Below are positions 41,438 through 50,183 of a DNA stretch of 64,000 bases, piece by piece. The notes beneath the pieces are model-generated. The model was not told the origin of the DNA, did no database searches, and saw only the letters and a program-made list of their open reading frames with translations. The DNA comes from Solwaraspora sp. WMMD792 (lineage in GTDB: Bacteria; Actinomycetota; Actinomycetes; Mycobacteriales; Micromonosporaceae): positions 5,394,001 through 5,458,000 of the forward strand of contig NZ_JARUBH010000009.1 in the NCBI RefSeq assembly GCF_029626105.1, written 5' to 3'. The position numbers and the translations under genes are program-made. How positions within the stretch are numbered: the first letter of the stretch is position 1; the number at the start of each line of letters is the position of its first letter.

Positions 41438-44412
41438 CTCGGCAGCGCCCGCTGGGCGATCAAGGTGACCAGCAGCGGAATCCAGGGTGGGCGTTGCTGT
41501 CCCGCCCGCCCGGCCGGTCAGCCGCAGCCGATGGCCACCGCCGGCCACTGGTGGGCCGGGAACGGGAGACCGAGGTGCTGGCGGCGGCCGTGACCGCTCT
41601 GCTCGACGGCGAAGGGCGGATCGTCGAAGTGGCGGGCGAGCCGGGGATTGGCAAGACCAGGCTGCTCGACCAGGTCGCCGTGGTGGCGCGAGGACACGGG
41701 GTGCAGGTGCTCGCCGGCCGAGCTCCGGTGCCCGGCTCGGACGTGCCGATGGCGGCGATGGTGGATGCGCTGGAGCCGTACCTGCCCCGGGTGTCACCGG
41801 CACGCCTGGCCGAGCTCCGGTCCGATCACGCGCAGTTGCTCAACGCCATCTTTCCGTCGCTGCGCTTGGCTGGCGCCCGTTCGCTGGCCCCGGCCGGCGT
41901 ACCAGTGGGCGCCCGGCAAGTACGCGCCGTGCGGCTGTTGCTGGAGACGCTGGCAGCCGAACGGCCGCTGCTGATCATGTTGGACGACCTGCACAACAGC
42001 GACCGGGCCACCGTCGACCTGCTCTGCCACCTGCTCGACGCGCCCCCGCGTACACCGCTGCTTCTGGTCATGGCGCACCGCCGTCGCCAGTCACCGGCCC
42101 GGCTGCGCCTGGCACTGGACACCGCCAGGCAGGTGACCCGGATCGAGGTCGCGCCGCTCACCCGGGGCCATCTCGACGCGCTGACCGACGTGCCGCTCTC
42201 GGCCAACCAGCGTGCGATGCTGCATGAATTGTCGGGGGGCAACCCGCAGTACCTGTCGGCATTGTTGGCCGCGGTGCCACTACCTGGCACAGCGAGCGAA
42301 CTGCCAGAACTGGGGACACTCCCAGCCGACGTGGATGCCGCGTTGGCCACCGAACTCGAACTGCTGTCCCGGCCGGCCGGCCTGGTGGCCTCGGCCGCCG
42401 CGGTGCTCGGGCCCGAGCCGGTCGACACCGGCCTGCTGACCGAGGTGGCCGGGATCGCCACCGAACAGGTGCCTGCGGCCATCGACGAACTCGTCGCCGC
42501 AGATCTGCTGCGCCCGGTAACCGGCAGCGGGTGTTTCGCCTTCCGGCACCGCGTGGTCCAGCACGCGGCGTACCTCACCACCGACGCCGGCTGGCGCCTG
42601 ACCGCGCACGCCCGCGCGTTGGCGGAGTTGCGGCGTCGCCGGAGCCACCCCGAAGTTCAGGCACCGCACCTGCTGCGGCTGGCAGTGCCCGGTGACGTCG
42701 TAGCCGTCGAGGTGCTCAGCGAGGCGGCCGCCGCGGTGGTCGACCGGGCCCCTCACACGGCCGTCCGGTGGCTCGGCACCGCCATCCGGCTACTCCCGGG
42801 CACCGCAGAGCCCGCCGGACAGCGGGTAGCGCTCGCCGTGCAGCTCGGCCGGGCGCTGGGCGCGATCGGCCATCCGAGGGCCGGGCGAGCCGTACTGCAC
42901 GACGCCCTGCGGCTGCTCGACGAGCACCCGTCCACGCATCGCACCTCGGCGACCCTGCTCTGCGCCCAGCTCGAACGTCAGCTCGGCCGCCACGGGGAGG
43001 CCGCGGCGTTGCTGCGCACCGCTTTGCCGCCACCCGCCGATGCCCGGCCGGCGGATCATGCGGCCCTGGCACTCGCGCTCAGCGCGGTGGAACTGACCAG
43101 CGGCCGGGCCGGGCAGGCGCGTCGGTGGGCGGCAGCCGCGCTGGGCGCCGCCCGCCGCGCTTCCGGAGTGCCGGGTGCGGTACAGGCGCACGCGTTGGGT
43201 CTGCTCGCGGCCGCGAACCATCTGCGGGGCAACCGTACCGCCGGAGGCGAGACCATCCGAGCGGCAGCGCTGCTCGACGCCACCCTGGACGCGGAACTCG
43301 GCGCGGAGCCGGAGAGCGCCCTGTGGGTGGGCTGGAGCGAGATCCTGCTGGACCGCTTCGACGACGCCGCACACCACCTCAGTCGTGCCATCGATGTCTC
43401 GCCCGGAGCCGCGAGCTACTTTCCCCTGTTGCACCTGTTGTGTACCCGGACCCTGGCCCACCGGTACGCCGGGCGGTTGACGGAGGCAGCCGACGACTGC
43501 GCCGAGGCGCTCCGGCTGGCGTCCGGCACACAGTTCCGCGAACTGCACGTTGCGGCCGAGGCGATGAGCCGGCTGCTGGCCGTTTGGACCGGAGCCGAGC
43601 AGGTCGGGCCGGCTGCGGATCCCGGCACCGTCGACGTGCCCGTCTCCGGTTGGCCGGGCAGGCTGGCGCTGAGCGCGTACGCCGAGACCCGGCTCGCGCT
43701 GGGGGACGCCGCCGGTTGCCTGGCCGTGGCAGCAACCGCCGGGCTGCCGGACCTCGAACCCTGGGCACAGGTCGGCTGGTACGAGATGTTGACCCGGGCC
43801 ACGCTGGCCGAGGGCGACCCGGACGCGGCGGACGAGTGGGCGCAGCGCGCGTACGAGGTGGCCGAGCGACTCGGACGGCCGGGCCGCAGAGCGCTGGCTG
43901 CCTCCGCGGGCGCTCGGGTCTTGGCGCTACGGGATCCCACCGCCGCAGCGGTGGCGGCCAGGGCTGCCGCGGATGTGCTCACCCAGGTCGGAATGCCGCT
44001 GGAGGCCGCGCACGCCCACACAGTAGCCGCGAGAGCGCTGGTGGCCGACGGCGACCGAGATCGGGCCGGTGCGACGTTACGGGTTGCCGAGAAGTTCTTC
44101 GACCGTTGCGGAGCGGGGTTGTTCGCCCGCCAGGTACACACCGAACGACGGCGGCTGGCCGGTGCCTCGGGCGGCGCCCGGCGGGCCCGCCGCCAAGGCG
44201 GGTCCTCGGCCCTGACCCGGCGGGAGACCCAGGTGGCGACGTTGGTCAGCGAAGGGCTGACCAACCGGCAGGTGGCGGCCCGGCTGTTCGTCACCCAGAA
44301 GACGGTGGAGATGCATCTGTCCCACGTGTTCACCAAGCTGGGCGTCACCAACCGGGCCGCCCTGGTGCGCTGCTTCCACCTCAACGGGCTGGCCCCGGCG
44401 CAGTCCTTCTGA
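41431..44412 (+). CDS. LAL-type LuxR-family regulator with AAA ATPase domain
   Basis: The 993-residue regulator has Walker A GEPGIGKT (residues 69-76), Walker B LLIMLDDLH, a long helical TPR-like middle and a C-terminal LuxR helix-turn-helix (LTRRETQVATLVSEGLTNRQ and TQKTVEMHLSHVFTKLGV). Large ATP-binding LuxR regulators usually activate the gene cluster they sit in. It overlaps the AcpS stop, so it is co-transcribed and may act in a positive loop. The first 35 residues are outside the ATPase domain; a downstream start is possible. Confidence 0.88.
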   Translation: MVTRQRPLGDQGDQQRNPGWALLSRPPGRSAAADGHRRPLVGRERETEVLAAAVTALLDGEGRIVEVAGEPGIGKTRLLDQVAVVARGHGVQVLAGRAPVPGSDVPMAAMVDALEPYLPRVSPARLAELRSDHAQLLNAIFPSLRLAGARSLAPAGVPVGARQVRAVRLLLETLAAERPLLIMLDDLHNSDRATVDLLCHLLDAPPRTPLLLVMAHRRRQSPARLRLALDTARQVTRIEVAPLTRGHLDALTDVPLSANQRAMLHELSGGNPQYLSALLAAVPLPGTASELPELGTLPADVDAALATELELLSRPAGLVASAAAVLGPEPVDTGLLTEVAGIATEQVPAAIDELVAADLLRPVTGSGCFAFRHRVVQHAAYLTTDAGWRLTAHARALAELRRRRSHPEVQAPHLLRLAVPGDVVAVEVLSEAAAAVVDRAPHTAVRWLGTAIRLLPGTAEPAGQRVALAVQLGRALGAIGHPRAGRAVLHDALRLLDEHPSTHRTSATLLCAQLERQLGRHGEAAALLRTALPPPADARPADHAALALALSAVELTSGRAGQARRWAAAALGAARRASGVPGAVQAHALGLLAAANHLRGNRTAGGETIRAAALLDATLDAELGAEPESALWVGWSEILLDRFDDAAHHLSRAIDVSPGAASYFPLLHLLCTRTLAHRYAGRLTEAADDCAEALRLASGTQFRELHVAAEAMSRLLAVWTGAEQVGPAADPGTVDVPVSGWPGRLALSAYAETRLALGDAAGCLAVAATAGLPDLEPWAQVGWYEMLTRATLAEGDPDAADEWAQRAYEVAERLGRPGRRALAASAGARVLALRDPTAAAVAARAAADVLTQVGMPLEAAHAHTVAARALVADGDRDRAGATLRVAEKFFDRCGAGLFARQVHTERRRLAGASGGARRARRQGGSSALTRRETQVATLVSEGLTNRQVAARLFVTQKTVEMHLSHVFTKLGVTNRAALVRCFHLNGLAPAQSF

Positions 44413-44499
44413 CCTCGTCGACGCCACGGCGGCCAACGTGCGGCTTTGCCCAATCCGACGCCCATACCTACCTATTCGGGCAAGTCGAGATCGTAGGCG

Positions 44500-44592
44500 G
44501 CGAGCATGGCCCGGCCTGGCCTGGCAGCCGGTGTCTTCGAGGTCCCTGACCAGGTTCCGGACTACCTGGGTCGCCCAGGCTGAGGTCACGCT
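44500..44592 (-). pseudogene. Small transposase fragment after the regulator
   Basis: The minus strand encodes TSAWATQVVRNLVRDLEDTG, which resembles the segment just before FLIRDRD in integrase-core transposases. Nothing else of the gene is seen. It borders the right end of the GABA-ACP-like locus. The call rests on one short block. Confidence 0.4.
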
Positions 44593-44672
44593 GTGAGCCG
44601 CCTTTGATCTCGGTAGGCGGCCTGCGGATTTCTCGAATTAGCATCAGGCTAACTGTGGGCTATGGTCTATTG

Positions 44673-45653
44673 ATGGACGTTGTCAGTACTGCCGACGTCT
44701 CGCCGGGCGACCGGTTCGCCTTCTGGCGCGAGGTCAGCGCGAAACTCTGGGTGCCGTACGACCTGGCCCGGGAACGGCAGTCCGAGGCCGGGTTCGAGGC
44801 ACGGGTCGTCATCTGCGAGTTCGGCCCGGTACAGGCGACCTTGATGACGACAAGGCCGCACTCGGTGCGCCGCACGCCCCGGCTGATCCGGCAGGCAGAC
44901 CCGGAAGTGTTCAAAGTGAGCTGCATGGTCAGTGGCAGCGGCATGCTGACGCAGGACGGTAGACGCGCGGAGTTCGGCACCGGGGATCTGGTGCTCTACG
45001 ACACCTCGCGGCCGTACCTGGCCGAACTCCGGCCGGACGATTCGACGAGCCGGATGCTACTCCTGCGTTTTCCACGGGCCCTGTTGCCGTTTCCTCCCCA
45101 GGAGGTGCGTGAGCTGAGTGCTGTGTGCATTACCGGCACCAGCGGCATCGGCGCATTGTCGTCGCGTTTCCTGCTGCAGCTTGCCGACCAGATGGACGAA
45201 CTGACCCCGGCCGAGACCGCGCGTCTGGCCACCCTGACGCTCGATGTGCTGATCACGGCATTGGCCGATGCGCTGGACACCCAGAAGCTCGTCCCCGAAG
45301 ACACGCGCCGGCAGGCACTGACCGCCCGCATCCACGCCTTCATCCGCGACAATCTCGCTGACCCGGACCTGACTCCGAACGTGATCGCCGCAGCGCACCA
45401 CATTTCCGTTCGCTACCTCCACAAGCTGTTCCAGCAGGAGGAGCACACTGTCGCCGGCTGGATCCGCGAACAGCGCCTCGCAGGATGCCGACGCGACCTC
45501 GCCGAGCCCCGGCTCGCCCCCTACACGATCAACGCGATCGCCCGGCGGTGGGGATTCACCAGCAGCGCGCATTTCAGCCAGGCGTTCCGCGCCCGTTACC
45601 GCCAGTCGCCCACTGAGTTCCGCAATCAGCTCCCGACCGTACACGGAGACTAA
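44673..45653 (+). CDS. AraC-family transcriptional regulator
   Basis: The 326-residue regulator has an AraC-binding-like N-terminal domain (DRFAFWREVSAKLWVPYDL, then FGTGDLVLYDTSRPY) and an AraC helix-turn-helix pair (ISVRYLHKLFQQEEHTVAGW and IARRWGFTSSAHFSQAFRAR). ATG 44673 starts at the domain; the frame is open upstream without coding character. It is a paralogue of the 9.5-kb AraC protein. No obvious target is adjacent, although the small secreted gene 100 bp downstream is a candidate. Confidence 0.85.
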   Translation: MDVVSTADVSPGDRFAFWREVSAKLWVPYDLARERQSEAGFEARVVICEFGPVQATLMTTRPHSVRRTPRLIRQADPEVFKVSCMVSGSGMLTQDGRRAEFGTGDLVLYDTSRPYLAELRPDDSTSRMLLLRFPRALLPFPPQEVRELSAVCITGTSGIGALSSRFLLQLADQMDELTPAETARLATLTLDVLITALADALDTQKLVPEDTRRQALTARIHAFIRDNLADPDLTPNVIAAAHHISVRYLHKLFQQEEHTVAGWIREQRLAGCRRDLAEPRLAPYTINAIARRWGFTSSAHFSQAFRARYRQSPTEFRNQLPTVHGD

Positions 45654-45756
45654 ACACCTGTGCGTCCAGGTACAACGACAGTCGTCGCCGCGGCAGGCAG
45701 TCTCGTCTCAGGAATGTCACCTCGTTCGAAGCGACAGCACTGAGAAAGGGAAGATC

Positions 45757-46191
45757 GTGCGCTCGTGGGCAAAGAGACTCTACCGGGCCACCGCGGTGGC
45801 TCTGGTACTCGTCATGATGCCGATCATGTCCGGACCGGCGCAGGCCGCCGACGTGGCCTACAACCAGAAGACCCAGCACCTGACTGCCATGCCCTACAGC
45901 GGGATGCCGATCGCGCTGGTGAGCCGCGAGATCAAGCTCGACGACGGCAGCTACGGCTGGTGGACCTTCCCCACATCGGCACCATGCCAGACCTACACCG
46001 GCCGCATCCTGCCCGGCACGTACACCTGGACGGATCAACTGTGGCCCGGGGTTCCCAGCGCCGGAACCTACCGGCACCACAGCTACCTCACCGAGAAGAA
46101 CAACGGATGGTCATACCACATCCAGTGTGACTTCCAACTGTCCAGCACGGGTTCGTACACCTGGGGCAGCGGGCTCGATCCCCACTTCTGA
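45757..46191 (+). CDS. Small secreted protein of unknown function
   Basis: This 144-residue protein has a Sec signal (basic MRSWAKRLYR, hydrophobic ATAVALVLVMMPIM, cleavage after GPAQAA). The mature part of about 113 residues is rich in Tyr, Trp, Thr and Gly and has two cysteines (SAPCQTYTGR and YHIQCDFQL), which may form a disulphide. It looks like a beta-rich exported domain, family unknown. GTG 45757 follows GAAAGGGAAG. Confidence 0.75.
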   Translation: MRSWAKRLYRATAVALVLVMMPIMSGPAQAADVAYNQKTQHLTAMPYSGMPIALVSREIKLDDGSYGWWTFPTSAPCQTYTGRILPGTYTWTDQLWPGVPSAGTYRHHSYLTEKNNGWSYHIQCDFQLSSTGSYTWGSGLDPHF

Positions 46192-46251
46192 TCCCGCACC
46201 CACCGGCACGGCTTCAGTACATGTTCGGCCACATCGTCAAGGGAGATCCAG

Positions 46252-46599
46252 ATGAGACTCGCAAGAATCACGATCGCCGCTGTCATGGTGGGCGGTGCCG
46301 CCGTGCTGGCGGTCGCCGCTCCGGCCCAAGCGTCCTGCCCGCAGGGGATCGCCAGCTTTGAGCCGCAGGTCAACGGCACGTTCGCCGGGACCGGCATCAA
46401 CATCCGCACCGGACCCGGCACCGACTGCACCTCACTCGGCCACGGCCAGCCCGGTCAGACCGCGACGTTCCGCTGCTGGCGGACCGGGCACGATGGTGCC
46501 CGCTGGACCTACCTGCACAACCGCGCGACCGGCGTGTCGGGCTGGTCCCGAAACGACCTGCTCTCCGGCGGAGGTGCCACGGTCTCCTGCGGCATCTGA
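46252..46599 (+). CDS. Small secreted SH3-like domain protein
   Basis: This 115-residue protein has a Sec signal ending APAQAS. The mature domain has GINIRTGPGTDCTSLGHG and WTYLHNRATGVSGWSRNDLL, typical of bacterial SH3 (SH3b) domains that bind cell-wall peptides. Four cysteines in the mature part may form two disulphides. It lies 60 bp after the other small secreted gene, with a good GGGAG site, and the two may be co-expressed. Confidence 0.82.
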   Translation: MRLARITIAAVMVGGAAVLAVAAPAQASCPQGIASFEPQVNGTFAGTGINIRTGPGTDCTSLGHGQPGQTATFRCWRTGHDGARWTYLHNRATGVSGWSRNDLLSGGGATVSCGI

Positions 46600-46695
46600 T
46601 CCGCAGGACTCTGGTGTAGCTGCCGGCGGTGACCAGGATCGGTCCCACGGCGGTCGTCGACCGTCGACCTGGCGAGAATTCTGGCAGACAGCAGT

Positions 46696-46723
46696 GGGCC
46701 GGATCCCTGTCGAGATCCGGCCC
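46696..46723. terminator. Perfect inverted repeat behind the SH3 gene
   Basis: GGGCCGGATC (46696-46705) and GATCCGGCCC (46714-46723) form a perfect 10-bp stem with an 8-nt loop. It is about 97 bp after the SH3 gene, between convergent genes. No T-run follows, as is common for terminators of GC-rich actinomycetes. Confidence 0.55.
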
Positions 46724-46882
46724 GCCGCTTGTCCGTAGTCAACTGGTCCGGCGTGCGGCGACCAGGTCAGCAGCCCGACTGCTCCCACTTGCCCGACGAC
46801 GGGCCGGCCTCAGGTCCGGCGCGGTCCGGTCCGGTACCGTTGTGCCACCGAGCTGGATGGGCGCGATTGCGGCACCCCACGG

Positions 46883-48169
46883 TCACGTCACGGTGCAGGA
46901 CGCGCCGTTGAGGCTGAAGGATGTCGGCTTGGCCGTGTTGCCGGTGTGCGTGGCCTGGAAGCCGATGCTGACTGACGCGTTGGGTGCGATGGTGCCGTTG
47001 TAGGAGACGTTTCTGGCCGTCACCTGCCCGGAGCTGGGCGAGTAGCTGGCGTTCCACCCGTTGGTGATGTTCTGCCCGCCGGGCAGGGTGAAGGTCAGCG
47101 ACCAGCCGTTGATCGTGGCCGTACCGGTGTTGGTGACGGTGATGTCCTCGGTGAGGCCGGTGTTCCATGCGTTGACGTTCGCGGTGACCCGGCAGGCTCC
47201 GCTGCCCGGCGGCGCAGTGGTCGGGCCAGGGGTCGTCGGACCGGGAGTGGTCGGACCAGGGGTCGTCGGGCCAGGGGTCGTCGGGCCAGGGGTGGCGCCT
47301 TGGAACTGGGCGAAGAACTGCCACGTCGCCTGCGGGAGCCAGGACCCCGGGGTGGGGGTGTGTCCGCCGTCGAACGCATGCCAGACGACCGGGTGGTCCG
47401 CCGTACAGCCGGTGTAGGTGGTGGTGATGTACCTGCCGCTGCCCGGTGACGGTTCCGGAGCGTTCTGCGGGGTGCAACCGTTGTTCCTGACGAACCTGTC
47501 CCGCATGGAACGCCCGCCGGCGATACTCAGAACGTTGTCACTGATGCCGTGGGCGTGCAGGTAGCCGATCGGGTCGTTACCGCCGCTGCATCCGCTGATG
47601 ACGCCACCGGCGTAGACCGCCACGGCACGGAAGACGTTCGCCCGGGCGCACGCGAGCGCGTAGCTCATGCCCCCGCCGTAGCTGAAGCCCAACGAGAAGC
47701 GCTGCGAGGTGTCGACGCAGAGATCATTCTCGATCAACTGGATCATGTCGTCGGTGAAGGTCACGTCCCGGCCGCCGGAGTTGGCCCAGCCGGCGTTGAG
47801 GCCGTGGGGGGCAACGAAGATGGCACTGTTGTTCGAAAGCGGCAGCAGTCCGTAGTAGTTGCCGTTGACGACGTCTCCGGCGGAGCCGTTGAGCCAGTGG
47901 AAGCCAAAGATCAGCCGGTACTGGCGGTTCCTGTCGTACCCGTCGGGTAGCCGCAGGGTGAAGGTCCGCGTCTGGCCGCCGCTCTGAATGTTCCGCGTGC
48001 CGCTGGTCAGCGTCGGATTCTTACCGCAACCAGCACTCGCGGCGAACGCGCCGACATCGGTGGCCGAGGCGGTGGCGCCGAGGCCGCCGCCGACCATCAC
48101 TGCACTCAACGCGAGGGCGATGGCCGCCACCGTCGCGACAGATCCGGCAACGGATCTCCGTTTGGACAT
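46883..48169 (-). CDS. Secreted CE1-type esterase with a C-terminal CBM2
   Basis: The 428-residue protein has a signal peptide (cleavage near ASATD) and an alpha/beta-hydrolase domain of the feruloyl-esterase/PHB-depolymerase type: nucleophile in LGFSYGGGMS and catalytic His in HAFDGGHTP. A linker of repeated PGPTT units follows, then a family-2 carbohydrate-binding module (CRVTANVNAWNTGLTEDITV to the end). It probably removes acyl groups from plant cell-wall xylan. ATG 48169 starts the MSKRRS signal sequence. Confidence 0.88.
   Translation of the reverse strand: MSKRRSVAGSVATVAAIALALSAVMVGGGLGATASATDVGAFAASAGCGKNPTLTSGTRNIQSGGQTRTFTLRLPDGYDRNRQYRLIFGFHWLNGSAGDVVNGNYYGLLPLSNNSAIFVAPHGLNAGWANSGGRDVTFTDDMIQLIENDLCVDTSQRFSLGFSYGGGMSYALACARANVFRAVAVYAGGVISGCSGGNDPIGYLHAHGISDNVLSIAGGRSMRDRFVRNNGCTPQNAPEPSPGSGRYITTTYTGCTADHPVVWHAFDGGHTPTPGSWLPQATWQFFAQFQGATPGPTTPGPTTPGPTTPGPTTPGPTTAPPGSGACRVTANVNAWNTGLTEDITVTNTGTATINGWSLTFTLPGGQNITNGWNASYSPSSGQVTARNVSYNGTIAPNASVSIGFQATHTGNTAKPTSFSLNGASCTVT
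47217..47292 (-). repeat. 15-bp tandem repeats in the esterase linker
   Basis: About five near-identical 15-bp units encode PGPTT repeats between the catalytic domain and the CBM2. Such repeats change number easily by slippage. Confidence 0.75.
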
Positions 48170-48322
48170 GATCACTCCGATCCGTCGTTCGACGTGGCCG
48201 GCGAGCCCGCCACAGCCGTGAAACACAAGACACCAAGAGACTAAATAGTCAGAGACAAATAGTCAAGATCATCAATATATTCTTCCCAAAGAACCGCTGC
48301 ACGACGACGTCTCAGGCGGACG

Positions 48323-48811
48323 CTACGCGGTGTCGCCGCTGCGGAGGCGGTCCAGCTCGGCGTGGTAAATCGCCTGTATCCGGTCGTAGTGCCGGACCAG
48401 CAGCCGGATCTCTTCGACGGTGTAGCCCTCGATGAGCCGCTGCGTCTGCTGGGCGAACCGCTCGTACGGCCGCTCCAGGTCGGCCATCCGCTCTGGCCTC
48501 AGGCTGACGATGACCCGACGCCGGTCGGCCGGATCGCGCTCGGCGCTGACGTAGCCGGCCTGCTGAAGCCGGCGGAGCATGCTGGTCACCGCCCCGGTGG
48601 TGAGGTTGGTGCGGTCGGCGATCTGCCCCGCGGTGACAGGTCCGCTGTCCGCCAGGTAGTCCAGGCATTCCAGGTCGCTCACGGTGAGGTCCAGCTGCTC
48701 GGCGATGGCGTACCGGAACACCATGGACAGCCGCGACGTCTCCCGCCCGGCGCGCATCAGGTCGGCGGTCGCGGCCGCACGGGCCGGCTCGTGGGACATG
48801 CCGGCAATCAT
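48323..48811 (-). CDS. MarR-family transcriptional regulator
   Basis: The 162-residue regulator shows the MarR winged helix: QLDLTVSDLECLDYLADSGP, TAGQIADRTNLTTGAVTSML, and the wing SAERDPADRRRVIVSL. The start overlaps the stop of the flavin monooxygenase (ATGA), so the two are co-transcribed and translationally coupled. By analogy it probably represses the monooxygenase operon until an aromatic ligand is present. Confidence 0.88.
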   Translation of the reverse strand: MIAGMSHEPARAAATADLMRAGRETSRLSMVFRYAIAEQLDLTVSDLECLDYLADSGPVTAGQIADRTNLTTGAVTSMLRRLQQAGYVSAERDPADRRRVIVSLRPERMADLERPYERFAQQTQRLIEGYTVEEIRLLVRHYDRIQAIYHAELDRLRSGDTA

Positions 48812-50055
48812 GCCTCCGGCACGGTGACCCGGTGCAGCCGAGGTAGCACGCGGGTCAGCACCCAGTGCGGTGCGGCCGCGCCCCCGGTGAGGCGGCGCAT
48901 CAGCCCGGCGGCGGTGTCGACGGCACGGAAGGCGTACGGCACCATCTCGTCCTGGTAGGCGGCGATCGCCTCCTCCACCGGGGTGCCGTCCGTCCGGGCG
49001 TCGACCAGTTTGCGGCCGAGCAGGGCGGCGTCGCGCAGCGCGGTGTTGCCGCCCTGGGCCCCGAACGGCGGCATGACGTGCACGGCGTCGCCCATCATCG
49101 TCGCCCGGGGCACCGCCCACCGGCGTGGGCGTCGGCCGGCGGCGAAGACGTTGAGCACCGTGGCGTCCAGTTCGGCCGTGTCGACCAGCCGCCGGATGAG
49201 CGGGTGGAAGTCGGTACTCGTCCGGGTGGCCAGGTCCCGCAGTGCCCGCAGGTCTCCGCGGACGACGGTGGGCACCTCCTCCTGCCGCAGCAGCACCCCC
49301 CACATGACGTAGTCGTCGCCGGTGGGCGCGTAACTGCCGGGTGCCAGGCGGGCGAACGCCTCCGGCGGGCGTTCGCCGAACCGCATGGAGGTGAAGAAGA
49401 ACGCGCGGCCCGGCCGGTCGGCGATGGCCAGAACCCCGCTGGTACGCAGCGCGTCCGGGATGACGCTCTCGCCGCCCTGCCACAGTGGTGACCGGCCGTA
49501 GATGCCCACCATCGGGGTGGTCGCCGGGTCCGCGTACGGGATGAGCTGTTTGCGCAGCGCCGAGCCGACGCCGTCGGCGCCCACGACGACGGACGCCGGG
49601 GCGGACCCGCCGTCGGAGAACCGTAGCCGCAGCCCGGCCGGATCACCGTTGTCGACCGCGACGGCGGTCTTGCCGTAGTGGATGCGCCCGTCCAGCCCGT
49701 ACTGCAGGATCGACCGCAGGGTCAGCCGGTCGACCTGGCGGGTCGCGTGCGGCTCGTCCTTGAAGGTGATGGTGAACGCGTCCCGCAGCCGGCGGTCGGT
49801 GAAGCGCAGGCGTCCGCCGGGCTCGTCACCGGTGGCCAGCGCCAGGCGGTACAGCGGGCGGGGCAGGCTCTCCCGCAGCGCCGCCAGCCCGTGCCGGTCG
49901 AGGATGATCCGGTAGCCCTGCCGCCTGACGTAGGGGCCCGAGTCCCGCTCGTAGACGTGCACGTCGATGCCGGCGCGCGCCAGGTACTGGGCGAGGCAGA
50001 GCCCGGCGAGCCCGGCGCCGGCGATCGCCACCGTGAAGTCAGTCGATACGCTCAT
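48808..50055 (-). CDS. FAD-dependent monooxygenase (PHBH/TetX-like)
   Basis: The 415-residue flavoprotein has the FAD motif AGAGLAGLCLAQYLARAG, the DG motif VVGADGVGSALR and the second FAD motif GDAVHVMPPFGAQGGN. It lacks the C-terminal thioredoxin-like domain, so it is of the short TetX/salicylate-hydroxylase kind. It hydroxylates an aromatic or polyketide-like substrate with NAD(P)H and O2. It leads the operon with the MarR regulator. An AT-rich palindromic patch just upstream (50058-50078) could be the MarR operator. Confidence 0.87.
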   Translation of the reverse strand: MSVSTDFTVAIAGAGLAGLCLAQYLARAGIDVHVYERDSGPYVRRQGYRIILDRHGLAALRESLPRPLYRLALATGDEPGGRLRFTDRRLRDAFTITFKDEPHATRQVDRLTLRSILQYGLDGRIHYGKTAVAVDNGDPAGLRLRFSDGGSAPASVVVGADGVGSALRKQLIPYADPATTPMVGIYGRSPLWQGGESVIPDALRTSGVLAIADRPGRAFFFTSMRFGERPPEAFARLAPGSYAPTGDDYVMWGVLLRQEEVPTVVRGDLRALRDLATRTSTDFHPLIRRLVDTAELDATVLNVFAAGRRPRRWAVPRATMMGDAVHVMPPFGAQGGNTALRDAALLGRKLVDARTDGTPVEEAIAAYQDEMVPYAFRAVDTAAGLMRRLTGGAAAPHWVLTRVLPRLHRVTVPEA

Positions 50056-50057
50056 CC

Positions 50058-50078
50058 AATTATCTTAATGACTAAGGC
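50058..50078. promoter_or_regulatory. Possible MarR operator
   Basis: An AT-rich patch (AATTATCTTAATGACTAAGG) lies directly upstream of the monooxygenase start, with rough dyad symmetry around TTAATGA. Its position and composition fit a MarR site; the symmetry is imperfect. Confidence 0.35.
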
Positions 50079-50102
50079 AATCTGGGCAAGGCCGTAGCAC
50101 CG

Positions 50103-50143
50103 GTACGGGCCGCGCCGCTCAGGTTGAGCGGCGCGGCCCGTAC
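50103..50143 (-). terminator. Very strong hairpin terminator
   Basis: Positions 50103-50121 and 50125-50143 are exact reverse complements: a perfect 19-bp GC-rich stem with loop GGT. It lies 40 bp after the stop of the RCC1-repeat gene and before the monooxygenase promoter, and should end transcription from the former. Confidence 0.85.
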
Positions 50144-50183
50144 GGCGGTTTCTGACTGCGGCTCGGCGCGGAACCGGCGGTGC

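Noticed and set aside
47061-47417. A plus-strand protein with repeated VVGPG units
   Set aside because: It is the antisense of the esterase linker repeats and CBM2; no start signal precedes it.
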